This document shows, in pieces, positions 46,801 to 58,861 of a stretch of 64,000 nt of DNA. Position 1 is the first letter of the stretch. Each line of letters opens with the position of its first letter. Made by a program: the position numbers and the translations under genes. The DNA lies in the NCBI GenBank assembly GCA_019426215.1, contig CM033403.1, positions 34,854,754-34,918,753 of the forward strand. Direction: 5' to 3'. Below the pieces are notes generated by a model that was not told the origin of the DNA, did no database searches, and saw nothing but the letters and a program-made list of their open reading frames with translations. This DNA comes from Buddleja alternifolia. Lineage: Eukaryota > Streptophyta > Magnoliopsida > Lamiales > Scrophulariaceae.

Positions 46801-47541
46801 TTTTAACACTTCAATTTCTCACTCATCCAAAACCGGAATAAAGAAATTCAAAATGGTAACGACATCTACTCCAGATGTAGTTTCATAATAAGTAACAATA
46901 TTATGCATCCGAGCAACGAGTCATTTTCGAATTTTCCATCCAAGTGTGTCGAACATACACTTTCTTAGGGTAGATTTCCAACAGATTTCACAACTCAATC
47001 CATCAAAGACACCCTCATCACTTAATTTCACCTTCTGAATATTCATTTTAATCCATAACTCAACACAAAACAAAAGATTCATAACAATTAAAACAATCAA
47101 ACAAGTTAATTAATAGCAAAAATATTTCCTAACACACTCCAAACAAGACATATATCACCTAAAAACAATCAAATTTTTTATATATATCTATATCTATATA
47201 TATATATATATATGAAAGAAAAACATACCATATAGATGATTATACACAACTTTGGTGGCCCCAACAGCAATAATGCAATCTAAGAGAGCAGAAAGAGTAC
47301 TTTCAGCCTTGATAAATACCAATTCTGCCCCTAGAGATCTCAATGATTGCTGCAAGTGAATAAGGGATTGTTTCAACCACCACCGTGAAACCCGGCCGGG
47401 GTAATATCGTCCTTCTTCTTTAGGACACCATATGAACACTGGTAATACACTTCCATCTCTTGCAGCTGCTGCTAAAGCTGGATTATCTTCAATTCTTAAA
47501 TCCCTCCTAAACCATACTATTGTTTTGCAATTTTTCTCCAT
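43816..47541 (-). CDS. CRY2: Cryptochrome 2, blue-light photoreceptor (five exons)
   Basis: Exons on the minus strand are 47541-47229, 46007-45786, 45700-44994, 44602-43990 and 43853-43816. They join in frame to 630 residues. Cryptochromes bind FAD, absorb blue light in the nucleus and control flowering and seedling growth. The photolyase-homology region runs from TIVWFRRDLRIEDNPALAAA to about residue 490 and includes WSPGWTNADK, STSLLSPYIHFGE, GLREYSRYICFNFPF, WRQGRTGYPLVDAGMRELWA and DADLESDILGWQYISG. The C-terminal extension has the DAS motifs DQRVP (531-535), an acidic EDDDRESKD stretch and STAESSS (573-579), plus a basic KKRSK nuclear signal. These favour CRY2 over CRY1. The last exon (DQIMQEENSSVV) is small. 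Its donor, AATG/GTAATATG, is weak, and reading through it would give the tail NMNI instead. The adjacent PHT1-b converges on it. Confidence 0.95.
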
Positions 47542-48017
47542 TAATTTAATTTTTTTTCTTCTAAAATGAAAATTGCCCTGATAATTATATTTTGAGTTGT
47601 AATAAGTAAAATTTCATATTTTTACAAATTTCCAAAAATTGAAACTTTACTTTAATTATATACTAAGATCAAATCCCACAACCAAAAACATGAAACCCTT
47701 TTGAAAAAGCAGAGAATTTGAGTACATACCTTAAAAGTAATCCTTGTAATTTGCAAATGATTATGCTTAAAAAAAAAAACACTAAGTATCTGCCGACACA
47801 AGACCCGAGTTTGATGCAAATTCAGAGAATTTTAGTGAGCATCAAGAATTTTTTTTTATTTTTTTTTGCGAATTAATTTTTATTTTTTTTTGAGGATCAA
47901 GATTAAACTTCATGTGACCAACTAGTATGTTCCGAGACAAACTACAAGTATATATATATAGAGTATTAAATAATGTTATCCACAGGGACCACTAATAAAT
48001 CAAAGGATGTTAATCTA
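47542..48017. other. Upstream region of CRY2, no gene seen
   Basis: AT-rich presumed promoter and 5' UTR of CRY2. No certain core element was fixed. Confidence 0.4.
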
Positions 48018-48201
48018 CTATGCACGGACACGAACACGACACGAATATGAGACACGGTTATTTTTAAAAAATTAGGATACAGACACAGCTTGGGCAAGAT
48101 TGTCTATGATTATTTTTTCCTTCCTCTCAATACCTAGACACGAACCCGGTGTATGTCCGATACTACACGAGATAATTTTTTAAAATGTCTGTGCATCATA
48201 T
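48018..48201. mobile_element. CGGACAC-type inverted-repeat MITE, copy 3
   Basis: CTATGCACGGACACG at the left pairs with GTCTGTGCATCATA at the right. It is related to 33106 and 34133 and lies about 480 bp upstream of the CRY2 start codon. Confidence 0.65.
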
Positions 48202-51200
48202 ATGTTAATATATATTTTTTGTTCCAAAAAAAAAAAAAAGCTCCAAAGGAAAAAGAAACTAATAATAATAATAATTGATTTAGGTCAATTTTAGAAGTCG
48301 ATCTGCATCAATTTGGACTATTTCGTAAAACAAATGATGTGATGATAAGATGTTAGAACTGCACTTAGATACTATTCCAAGCTGCCTACATACCTCGAAG
48401 AATCAAGTCACAACGTAGATCAAAGATTTAGCTTCTATACCTCGAAAAATCAAGTCATATGGTAGATCAAAAATTTGGCTTCTATTAATGGGCTTGTATC
48501 CATTTGGATCGCATTGTAGGGTCGTGTGTTTTTACGAGACTAAGTAACCCAAATTTATTTATTGAAAGCGCACTTCGAGTCTATAGTCAAGTTACCAGTG
48601 GATACGCTAGCTCTGGAGATTTAAAAACATAAATTGTAGCTCCAAATATATATTGAGATGAGGTATTTATAGATGTCCACATTATACGGATCTAATAGTG
48701 ACAGGTGTGTCGTACAGACGATGTCACGTGGTACTTATGAGCAATCAGGATCTAAGGTTGAATCATGGGTCGATCTGATCCGAATCACTTAAAAGCACGC
48801 GGATCGTGCAATATTGCAAATATGACATATTTTAAGTACTTTAATGCAATTTAACGAGGGACTAAAATGCGATAAGGTTCAAGGGTCGTTCTAAAATTAG
48901 TATATAATAGTATAATTGTGATGTATCTTTTTTTTTGATCGAGATATAATTATGATGTATAATTATGATGTCAATAATAATACTAATAATAAGTATAATC
49001 ATTTTTTATCTATGGTTCTATACATGTAGCATAAAGACAGAAATTATCAAAAAAAAAGAAAAAGAAAAGAAAAGCATAAAAACAGAAACACTGATTGAGC
49101 AGAAATCAAGGGTAATAACTTTTACCTTAATTGTCGTCTCTTCAATTATACTGTTTTCAAGAAAAACAAAATAATGCAGAAAATATCTTTGCTTCTTTGA
49201 CCATTTCATAGTGTATATCTTTACCACTTTATATAAGATATTATCAAAGATTTTGACATAAGCATGGTTTACAGCTCAGAAAGATTACATTGTGTACTCT
49301 CAGATTTACTTGGAGTTCGTCTAACAAATTACTGACTAGGTTTGTAAACAAGTAACGTCGAGCAGAATAAATTGTAATTCAAACTTGTTTAAATCATAAT
49401 TAACATTCAGAATTTATGTTTGCACTTAATTTGATTATTATTCGAGTCGAACTCAAAAGATATTTAATTAAGTCGTGTTCGAGTAGCTTAATTTTTTGCA
49501 TATTTTACCATATTTTATAAATCGAATCGAGTTCGAATAGCTTGGTATTTTGGCATATATTTAACCATATTTTATAAATCGATTCGAGCTCGAGTAACTT
49601 AAATTTTTGGCACATATTTTACCATATTTTATAAACGAGTTGAGGTCGAATCGAATTTCAAAACTTATTTCATACAAATTGGGTTTGATATGATAACTAC
49701 TCGAGCTGAGTAAAATGATCTTTTATCGAACAATATCGAATCGAATATCAAGTAGATCGTCTTTCAATCCTAATTACCTACGATGAATAGAAATGAAATT
49801 TCATTTTGGAGCACACATATGTTCAATCTACTGTTAAATAAATGATTTTTTGGGTCTACATATCCCCACACCACACGTGTGCTGCCCCATATTGCACCAT
49901 TATTCATCCGAATACGTGGAACGCGTTTTAATTTTTTTTTTTTTTTTGTGTGTTCGTATCCAATTTTTGTGTGAAAATAAAAAATGATTTTAACTTTTTA
50001 TAAATCTGAATATATATTAAATTAATTAAAATCATCTATCATACAAATTATTTTTTATTTTATTTAATTAATCACATGCATAGAATATGTTACAGATACT
50101 AATATCTATATTGTGTTACCGTTACTAATAGGGATGGAGCCAAAAATTTTATTGATGGGGCGAAATTGTTGTGATACAACCATACACTTTTTTTTTTATG
50201 CCAGATAGACGAAACCCCTAATGTATGGTACGCTATATTTATAGAAAAAAATATAATAAGGAACTAAATTCAATTTTGACATACTTTATACTCTTATATA
50301 TCTCTTTCAGTATAGCTAGGATTTTGGGAGGATAAACTCAATGAAAAGGGAGAAAGCCGATTAAGCCAAGTCTCTGGGTTGCGTATATACCATGAGATTG
50401 TTATAAAAAGCGGAAAGGATCTTATATCCCATAATGATGTACCGCAATTGTGTCACATCATTGTGAGATTGACAAGTGCCCATTTAAAAAAACTGCTAAT
50501 AATAATTCAAATTAAATGGACACTTATCAATCCCACAATGGCGTAACAACGTTGTAGGATAAAAGATCCGCTCCGGTTAAAAAGGGGTAAAGAACAAAAA
50601 AGCGCTATATAACAAGTCCAGAACCGGTAGATATGGTGACACTGGATGTATTTAAAGAACTACCTTAAAATTCTCTATCCTCTAAAAATCGCAACCTATA
50701 ATGCGGATTATTCTAAGGAGATTCGCTAATGTAGACAACCTAGTGTTACGGTACGAGGATGCCTACAATATACCTCCTTCGACCCTAATGTAGACTCGGA
50801 CAATAACTTTGAGACCATAATGTAGACACATACAATAACTTCTTCTACGGAGCTCATGGACAACTTAACTAACCCAACACTTTGTAAACGCGTATAAGCT
50901 CTTAGCCAAACACATCCATGCAAGATAGAGATACAAAAAATACCTTTGGCATCATCCATCGACATTACCGCAGATTTGAACAAGTTAAAACTGGTAACAG
51001 AAGACCCAGAACTAGTAATATGTCATATATATATTAGTATTTAACAGCTAACAGTTGATATTCTTCACCCGGGAAGCATCATGAGAAACGAGGATCCGCG
51101 ACAACCCCTGTTATTGGGAATGAACGCAAAAGCTCGTAATCAGCCTTCCCGGGAATCAAATTATTTATCACAAAGCAAATCCATATGTAACTGTGGCATA

Positions 51201-51251
51201 CACAGGTATTAAGCCATATGCTAACCCTTTGCATAATAGCAAAGGAGTAGT
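48202..51251. other. Intergenic, no gene seen
   Basis: Open frames here (48965-49174, 50726-50983) show no domains. The part next to 51251 is the 3' UTR region of ADF6. Decayed repeat sequence is likely, but only the tandem repeat at 49478-49644 is well defined. Confidence 0.5.
49478..49644 (+). repeat. Tandem repeat, 3 x about 56 bp
   Basis: Three diverged units (starts 49478, 49532, 49589), each with TTCGAGTAGCTT-like sequence followed by ACCATATTTTATAAA and TCGAG. Confidence 0.8.
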
Positions 51252-53819
51252 TCAATTAGCACGCTCCCTGATGACGTCGAGGTCCATCTCGGTGGGGTCA
51301 GTAGCTTGAATTTCAAAATGTACACCCTGCAGCTCCCTCCTAAATGTTTGCTTGGAAGTGGCGTAAAGCATCTTTGAACGAACCCGGGATGTGGTGGGAG
51401 ACCTGAAAGGGACATGTCAATCTCCTGTTATTGCTCTTTGGCTCATCTATTGCACGAGTATAATCACATCAAAGTTACAATAATTTACAACATCTCGATT
51501 ATAAAAATTTCATTATTTTCCTATAAAAATATTTCCTCATTCTTTCCCTATTTTGCTATGGTTTTGCTCAGGGGTAGGGCTGAAGCAAAACATAGTATTG
51601 AAAGTTGTGCTATCCATATCGGAATAATCTCTAAAAGTTTGTCCTATTAACTCGCAAGTCGCAACAAATTAGACATTAAGACATTACAACGTAACCACAT
51701 AAATCACCAAGTTAGGCCTCTACCTCCTCATGATAACTAAATATACAGCTATAATAAGAATGAAATATTTATTTATTGTCACAGGGACAACAAAAATAGT
51801 ATTTTGTAGACTAAATAACAAGGTAGGGATCCGTGCATTTAAAACCCACATTGAAACTGAGCAAGGATGCCAGTTCTTTAAAGCAAGGTGATTTCAAAGA
51901 TTAACCAAATTCGGGACTACAGAGGAAAATCTGAAACCCGATAAAAAAGCTGACTATTTGATGAAGACTTTAATCTCCAATAAAGAAGATTATAACCAAC
52001 ACTTGAGAAAAGGAATATAGTGGATCTCAACCAACAGAGAAAATCTAATTCTCCCATGGCAAAGAAATCACGTTCAATATACTTATTCCAACAAACATTC
52101 ATCTTAAAACATCTCCAAACCCCCCCCCCCCCCCCCCTCAATTGCATTTTCAGACGGATTCAGCGGTTAATCAATAAATATCATCCAAGTTCATTGCACC
52201 CTTAATGCAACGGTGAAGAATAAATTTGCGTGTGTGGTGGGTGGTGCTGTGGTGGGGGTTAGATAGAGATATATACCATGCAATAAAGAAGATCTTGCTT
52301 TTTTGGCAGTTCTCAGAAGTCACATAGTCAAAGTCATAAACTGCATATCGGCAGTCATTTTCAGGCAAACATGCGGTAAAATCTTCGTAACTCTCAGCTG
52401 GGCTGCCCGTCTTTTCAACCACAACTTCCTTTTTCTTCTCGTCAATCTTAAATATCACATAGCGGTATACCTTCTTCCTTTGCAATTCCATGTATGTGGT
52501 TTTGCAGTGATCAGCAACACCCATGCCGGATGATGCATTTGTCTGGAATCACAAATACAGTAAAAAAATTAATCCAAGCAAAACCCAATCCTCAATGAAG
52601 TAACAATAAATTTATACCTAACATGGTGCAGATAAGATACATCTAAAAAGATTTATCAAAAAACAAAGATACATCTAAAAAACTGCTATTTCACGACAAA
52701 ACGTGAGAACTTTAGTTGGTCAATCAACCAGTATTTTTGAAAATTAAAATACTCCGTAGAACAAAGAAATTTGAAAAGAATAAAAGATAAAGCAATGCTG
52801 CTTAAAAACTTCCCTTTGATTTGACTATGTGATCTTAATATGACATAATAAGTGAGCGATATATATAATCTACTTTTGACTTCGATCGTCACATTCTACC
52901 AAAGTAAGAAAAGAAACCTAGCGATCATATTTCATAATTTCTAGCGGTTTCCCCGAAAGTTCTATGCCGATAATCAAAACTAAAAATCAAGCACAAACAA
53001 TTGTATAAAAGAAAAACATAAATATAAGATTGAAAGTCTTCAACTCGATAAACAGCCACCCGAAACAGGAAAGATTTCTTCTTACCTTCCCACATTTCCC
53101 ACTTACTCGAAATCAGAGAGCTCTAACGTGAAAAAATCTATGCTAGAACGAGTCCAATGGTAACAGTATCTCTCTCACACACAAACAATTATATCTCTCT
53201 CTCACACACAGTAACAGTATTCTGCACGATACCCACGCATACTTGTGCGAGAGAGATAACCCCATAATTCACACTCGGACCACTAGACTCGATCCGGCAT
53301 AGAATTACCCGAGCTCCAACTCAGTTCACAACCATTACAAAAACAATGTGGAATTTTCTCCTAATAAGAAAATTTCTTGTACATTCTAGACCTAATCAAT
53401 TCCTCCAAGGCCAACAAAGCAAACCACATATACAGGCAACATAAATTTATATATATATAGACACACACACAATCACTAATAGCGAAAGTAACTCCAAACT
53501 TAAGTAAAAGCAGCAAATAAGGAATAATCACTACCAAATCAGACCAAAGTTTCATCTAATCACAAACTCCATACCTAGCATGCAATCAGATACACGAAAA
53601 TCGTGTATATGAAAATCAAACCCCCTGAATTAACCGTAATTTCACAATCAAACCACAAATATGAACACATCAACTAAAAAAAATCAAAAAACACCGGAAA
53701 AGAAATAATTAAATCAAACATCGATCGGGCAGAAAATACAGAAATACTAGATCCAAATTACTGAAAAGTAAAACATAAAAAGAAACACGAAAACTTACCC
53801 CTCCGCCGCGGAAAGACAT
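51252..53819 (-). CDS. ADF6: Actin-depolymerizing factor, ADF6-like (three exons)
   Basis: Exons on the minus strand are 53819-53799 (7 codons), 52542-52277 and 51402-51252. They join in frame to 145 residues, the usual ADF length. ADF/cofilin proteins bind and sever actin filaments in the cytoplasm. The start MSFRGGG followed by SSGMGVAD resembles Arabidopsis ADF6. The ADF-homology domain shows [58 protein letters not shown], the actin-binding helix [11 protein letters not shown] and the end [19 protein letters not shown]. Ser12 (before GMGV) corresponds to the regulatory phosphoserine of plant ADFs. The tiny first exon and the intron after FIAW are as in other plant ADF genes. Intron 1 is 1,256 nt. 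Intron 2 holds an 18-C run. It is head-to-head with EAF6, 1.3 kb away. Confidence 0.95.
52120..52137 (+). repeat. 18-C homopolymer in ADF6 intron 2
   Basis: An uninterrupted run of 18 C. On the ADF6 transcript it is a G run, which could form a quadruplex but is also prone to assembly error. Confidence 0.9.
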
Positions 53820-53969
53820 GGCAATCAGTTTCAGAGAGTGGTTTAATTTGGAGAGAAAATGGAGGAAAAAGAAGAAGGAAAAGCAGCCACTGAAGAAAGA
53901 AGAATGAAATTCTATTATAGTAGCGTAGCGTGGTGTGTATATATCTTTTTATGTTTTTACCAAATATTT

Positions 53970-54110
53970 TTCAGTGGGACGTCAAAAACTAATTCGGTAA
54001 ATCTTTTTCGAGGCACAGAGATTAATGAATTGGGATTTGCCTTTCCTAATCTTTACCATGCACACGACCTCAACTATCTATCAACTGTGCTAGATTTTAT
54101 TGGTGTAGTG
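53970..54110 (-). mobile_element. SINE-like fragment upstream of ADF6
   Basis: It shares ACGTCAAAAACTA, a GAGGCACAGAGATTA-like stretch and CTATCTATCAACTGTGCTAGA with the SINE at 19811-20000. It is degraded, with no clear target duplication. It lies within about 300 bp of the ADF6 start codon. Confidence 0.55.
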
Positions 54111-54112
54111 TG

Positions 54113-54114
<2 letters not shown>

Positions 54115-54161
<47 letters not shown>
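54115..54161 (+). repeat. (TA)n microsatellite
   Basis: About 23 TA units next to the SINE-like fragment, in the region between ADF6 and EAF6. The rest of 54162-55131 shows no gene. Confidence 0.9.
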
Positions 54162-54165
<4 letters not shown>

Positions 54166-55131
54166 TCAAAAGATAATCCAATTTATATTCTCTGCTTTCG
54201 GTTTGGTCCGAAAATGACAGCCCTCTCACTTTCGGTCATGTTGGACTGGCCCAATGGCTTCAAATTTAGGCCCTAATTATTCATGTTAATTTTGGTCCAG
54301 CAAAATGGTTCTCAAGTCTCAACCATGGTTCCACCCAACCAAATTAGTTTCGGGTTGGATTGGGTCGGGTCCCAAGAATTTTACTTAGGGCCTACTTGGG
54401 TCCAATTTGATTTCAGCTTGAGTCCAACTTGTGCCCAGTTTGATTCTGCATTGGAGAGACTTTTTAACATCTATCTTTCTTTGTTAGTAAATATTAATCA
54501 ACGTACCACACTCTATGCAGTTACAAAAATGAAAAAAAATCTTTTAGTAAAAGTTAATTTGACAATTGGAAAAAAGTAGGGAAAAAAAAAGAGAAATGTG
54601 AGAGAAATTAGAGAACATTAGGAGGGAGAAAATATTAGAGGGAAAAAGAAATTATTTGGAATGCTTGTCAAACTTTTGGTTGGGTAATAATTCATCAAAA
54701 TTTGACGTGCAATATGATTATTCTAGTCTCCTCTTACTTTACATAGAAATATAGATACATAAAAGTATATCTGACCTTTTTTTATGCAACATTTAAGTTT
54801 GTAATTTTTGTGCTATAATTGGAGTCTTCGATTTTGTTGAGTAAAATTTGGTTTCATTTTGGGTTCACCTCGAGTGTTTGAATAGGAATCAATCAGACTC
54901 AACCCAACTCAACAAGCAATCGTCCATTTCTGGAACCAATTCAATTAAACCTTACCTAAAACCCTGATCCGATTCACTCATTTGCCACCTCTAATTTTTT
55001 TGGAGCCCATTTGTGTAATTTGATTTATGACGAGATTTATAACATCAGCTTATCCATTCACGTTATTGGCATCTTCAAAATACCGTTACCCCCAAATTTG
55101 GCAACAGAAAACACAGCAATTGCGCGCGAAC

Positions 55132-57483
55132 ATGGAGTTACAAGGTAAAACTCATTAATAGACTTCAAATCTTAAACCTAAAAAATTTCATTTCACCTTT
55201 TTTTTTTCCTTTTTAATTTGTTTTTTTTTTCCTTTTTAATTTGTTTTTTTTTTCCTTCTAATCCATTTAATTTGAGTTGTGAAATATTTTTTAGGGCTCA
55301 GAAGCTCTAATAATCCCAAGGCTATGCTTTCTTCTCTGCTGAACAAGAGAGAAAAGCTTCAATCCGAGCTCCGAAGTGTCGAAAAACAGGTAATTGTTAT
55401 ATGGTTTTGATTTGGTTTTATCTCTGAATTTATGCTTGTGATTTTGAGGTTAAGTTTAATTGTTGTAATTAAGGTTTTCCTTGTATTAAATTTGTGCTTC
55501 TATGTTAATGATTGTTGTTTTTAGGGTGAATACATGCGCACCCGCTCACTTTGGTGCTAATTACCAAAAAAAAAATCGACTTTTGGTAAATTAGAACGAA
55601 ATCCCCTCAGAGGGTCTGTTTGTAAGGTTTACAGTGATGAAATTGTAAGAATTTTTCAATGTGCAGGGGGTTTAATTGTAAGAATGCTTTAATATGAAGG
55701 GACTTTATGTAATTTCAAAAAGGACAAAGGTTTTCAGTAATTAGCGCTAAAGTGAGGGGGTGTGCATGTAATTTTCTCTTGTTTTTATTGAACTGCAAAA
55801 AGTTGTTTTTGATTTAATTCTTAATAGGGTTTTGAACATTAAAGTAGCTAAAAGGTGGGGTTAATTTAATTCAGTGTAAATGGATTATTCTGTTTTTTTT
55901 TTCCTTTTATTAATCAAGTTTTGATATTTCTTCGGCAGGTATATGAGCTGGAGACGAGTTATTTACAAGAAACGAGTACTTTCGGTAATATATTGAAGGG
56001 CTTTGATGGATTTCTTTCTTCATCAAAGAATACTGCAAAGTAAGCAGCTTCAATTATAATACGAGATACAGTTCATATTGTAATTCTTTGTATCTAATTT
56101 ATTTACCGATATTTACACTTATTGGAGTTAAAGTTCATACTTCATGGCTTTATGTCAATATATGATATTAAGGAATATGTATGTTGGGTTTCATCGAGAA
56201 CTCGTTATCACATAACTATATGTGCCAAACATCTTTGAGAGTGAAAAATTGCAAGTAAAATACCTAGTGAGCCAATATACGTTAGTCTGCAAATAATACA
56301 AACAGAAAGCTGATTTGATATTCTATGATGATTATATCGGTGCTAATTCTGATTTAGTTACTTTATAATTTCTTTTTTTTAATAATGATTTAGCGACATA
56401 ACATAATATACTTCTTGCATTGTGTTTCAGCTTAAAGAGGTCCAGAAAATTTCAGCTTGAAGATAGAGTATTCTCATTGTCCTCAGTTACCTCACCAGCG
56501 GTATGTTCAAGATCCACATCTTCAGATATTGAATGTTCGTACATTGCCCGAGTGCTTTTTATCTTAAACCCATATTTTGATAATCATGTGAAACAGCTTA
56601 GATATAATTTTTCCTCAACTGCTTTTAAAGAGTACTTATTAAGAGGCAGAGGATTTTTGACTAATTTGGAACGTCATTGCTAAAGCAGTTAAAAAGCTCC
56701 CAAATGACACTGAGTTGATCCTGAAAAAGAAAAATCCTTTTATGCGTTATAAAATTCATTTCACAGTATAATTATCTTTTTGATACTTACTTTATTTACC
56801 TATTTTGTGGAGGGATATACATATATATATATATATATATGAAACCGCGTCTTGATGCCAGTGCAGTTATTTTATGGTTGATAATTAATTTGAAGGAGAG
56901 AGATTTTCCATGGTTGTGTTTTATAATTGAACGATGATGTACAAGCACGATATTGTTGGACTATTATGTTTGAGCTAGTTAAAGCTTCAAACGCGGAATA
57001 CAAATTTTCAATACTCATTTACTCAGGCAATAATTAGGTGGATAATTTTAACAGACTTTACTTTGCCTCGTATACTTAGTCACTTGGCGTGTCAAGAAAT
57101 ATGTTGATTGGAGATTTTTTATTCTGTCTTTCGCCGGTATCTTATTGCTGTTTCTTTTCGGGGTCATTTTCCTGTAATGAGTGTTGTAAATTAAGTTGGA
57201 AAGAACCTATCGAGACATGCCACTGAGGGGATCCAATACAAATACACTAGGACTATGATATATCATGTTCAAGTTCCACTGTTATTTTGGTATTAGTTCT
57301 CTGTTATTGTAACACTTATGTGGGTTTTTGCTGTTTAAATTTATGTATTTATTGTGTAAAATGAGAGAGAGAGAGAGAGAGAGAGAGTTTCGTGTGATTG
57401 GCATCCCCGTCTTGGTTTGATATTGCTTATCTTGTATATTTTTCATGTTTAGGCTGAGGAGCTTAGAGTTGGCAAAGAAGGTT

Positions 57484-57552
<69 letters not shown>

Positions 57553-57901
57553 GTATATTAAATCTTGTCTGATTTTATTTTGATCTCCATTTGTTTTCTT
57601 TTTCTGCCCGCTTCTTCATAGATGGAAAATCAGATATGGTTCAAGTTCGACCGAAAGGGGGAGGCTTAGCAACCACTGCACCGTAAGTACACTTTCAACT
57701 ATAAATGTTAGCTATAAACAAACTAAAAGAGTTAATTCCAGTCATTTCTCCCTTGTTCTGTTCACATATTATCGCATAATTTCAAATTCTGTCTTCAGGG
57801 GAAAACCGAAGAAAGGACGAACAGGCCAGCGGGATATGAAGAAAATCAGGCTTTCGAGCGACCTCGATCCTGATGACGAAGATGATCTTGATTTGAGATA
57901 G
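55132..57901 (+). CDS. EAF6: EAF6-like subunit of the NuA4 histone acetyltransferase complex (seven exons)
   Basis: Exons are 55132-55144, 55295-55389, 55939-56039, 56431-56500, 57453-57480, 57622-57682 and 57799-57901. All have GT..AG borders and join in frame to 156 residues. EAF6/MEAF6 is a small accessory subunit of NuA4-type acetyltransferase complexes that acetylate histones in the nucleus. Residues about 10-65 hold the conserved domain: a predicted coiled coil (MLSSLLNKREKLQSEL, SVEKQVYELETSYLQET) followed by GNILKGFDGFLSS. The remainder is basic (GKPKKGRTGQ), and the C-terminus is acidic (DPDDEDDLDLR). Intron 2 carries a MITE and introns 4 and 5 carry microsatellites. The N-terminal 13-nt exon is chosen because it gives the only nearby ATG in frame with exon 2. 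Confidence 0.92.
55523..55778. mobile_element. 256-bp MITE in EAF6 intron 2
   Basis: GTGAATACATGCGCACCC and CTCACTTTGGTGCTAATTACC at the left are mirrored by GGTAATTAGCGC-like and TGAGGGGGTGTGCATGTAATT sequence at the right (terminal repeats of about 45 bp, imperfect). The target duplication is not clear. Confidence 0.75.
57363..57387 (+). repeat. (GA)n microsatellite in EAF6 intron 4
   Basis: About 12 GA units, 65 bp before exon 5. Confidence 0.9.
57486..57552 (+). repeat. (CT)n(TA)n compound microsatellite in EAF6 intron 5
   Basis: About 23 CT units followed by about 10 TA units, starting six bases after the exon 5 donor. With the GA run 98 bp upstream it could pair across the 28-nt exon 5. 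Confidence 0.9.
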
Positions 57902-58326
57902 GTCCGGTTTTTTGTTCGATCGTTAGATAAATCTAGTAAGCTATTGAGATTTGTGGTTGAGTTAGTTTATCATGTTTTGTGCTCAAATTGCATGTTGTAA
58001 TAGTGTGTGCCTAAAGTACAAATAAATGAACCCAGTAGCCAACTACTGAGACCATTTCTTAGTAATTTTTTATGTGTAATTTGTTAAAAACATTAATGGA
58101 AAATAAATTAGATCAATCCTGCAAAATGTTCTATATTGTGTAAGATATTCAAAGAATCATCTGGTACAAAATAAATGTTCTGTTTGGGATGTACCATATA
58201 GGTCCAACAAACCTATTACAAATTCAAGGGCAAAGATGTCAAAGTCTATACTATCTGCGTAACTCGTGATCGGGTCTATTCCTTGATTCTTCTCCAAGTC
58301 AATCTGATTCTCCTATCCGAACATCC

Positions 58327-58461
58327 GGAAAATTCTAGCCCAGACCTTGCTTGGCCGCACCCAAATGTATTTACAAGGAGAGTGTATTACACTTGTCATA
58401 TAATTGGTAAGTTATTTTAACACATGAGTTTGACCGAGTCGAGAGTAGGCTAGAATTTTGA
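58327..58461 (-). mobile_element. 142-bp-family MITE, copy 4 (degraded)
   Basis: GGAAAATTCTAGCCCAG to GGCTAGAATTTT, in reverse orientation to copies 1-3, with TTGGCCGCACCCAAATGTATTT and GAGAGTGTATTACACTTG runs in between (each matching the reverse complement of the others). No target duplication is left. Confidence 0.8.
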
Positions 58462-58684
58462 TTGGAGCCTCAAATTGCATATCTAAGGCGTAATTCCTTC
58501 AAGGGGCACTGGAATGAGCTTTCATACGTTTAATAATACGTTGTTCAATTTGTGAATGTACATGTAGTGTCATCCGGATCATCCATGTGTCTCAATGTGA
58601 TTGGTGATGATATGGCATGAGACGGTAGGATCAGCACTTCCTCGTCTGAGTGGTCGATCCTCCGGAATCTGTGTCCCTAGAGTC

Positions 58685-58861
58685 GGGATAATTATATGGT
58701 GGATCGAGAGCAACGCTCCCTATCCATTATCCACCACATATTCACAAGTGGTGGGTGGTTTTCACAGGGTGGGTAGGTGATGAAAACCATCCTACCACTT
58801 GTAAATATATGATGGATAGTGAACCGAGAACAATGCTCTCGATCCACCATAGATTTTTCCC
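58685..58861. mobile_element. 177-bp palindromic MITE
   Basis: TATGGTGGATCGAGAGCA at the left pairs with TGCTCTCGATCCACCATA at the right, and the arms stay complementary almost to the centre. The edges are GGGATAATTA and TTTTTCCC. The flanks TAGAGTC and AATAGTC hint at a decayed target duplication. Confidence 0.75.

Noticed and set aside
43816..47541. DNA photolyase in place of a cryptochrome
   Set aside because: The C-terminal extension with DQRVP, an acidic stretch and STAESS is specific to plant cryptochromes.
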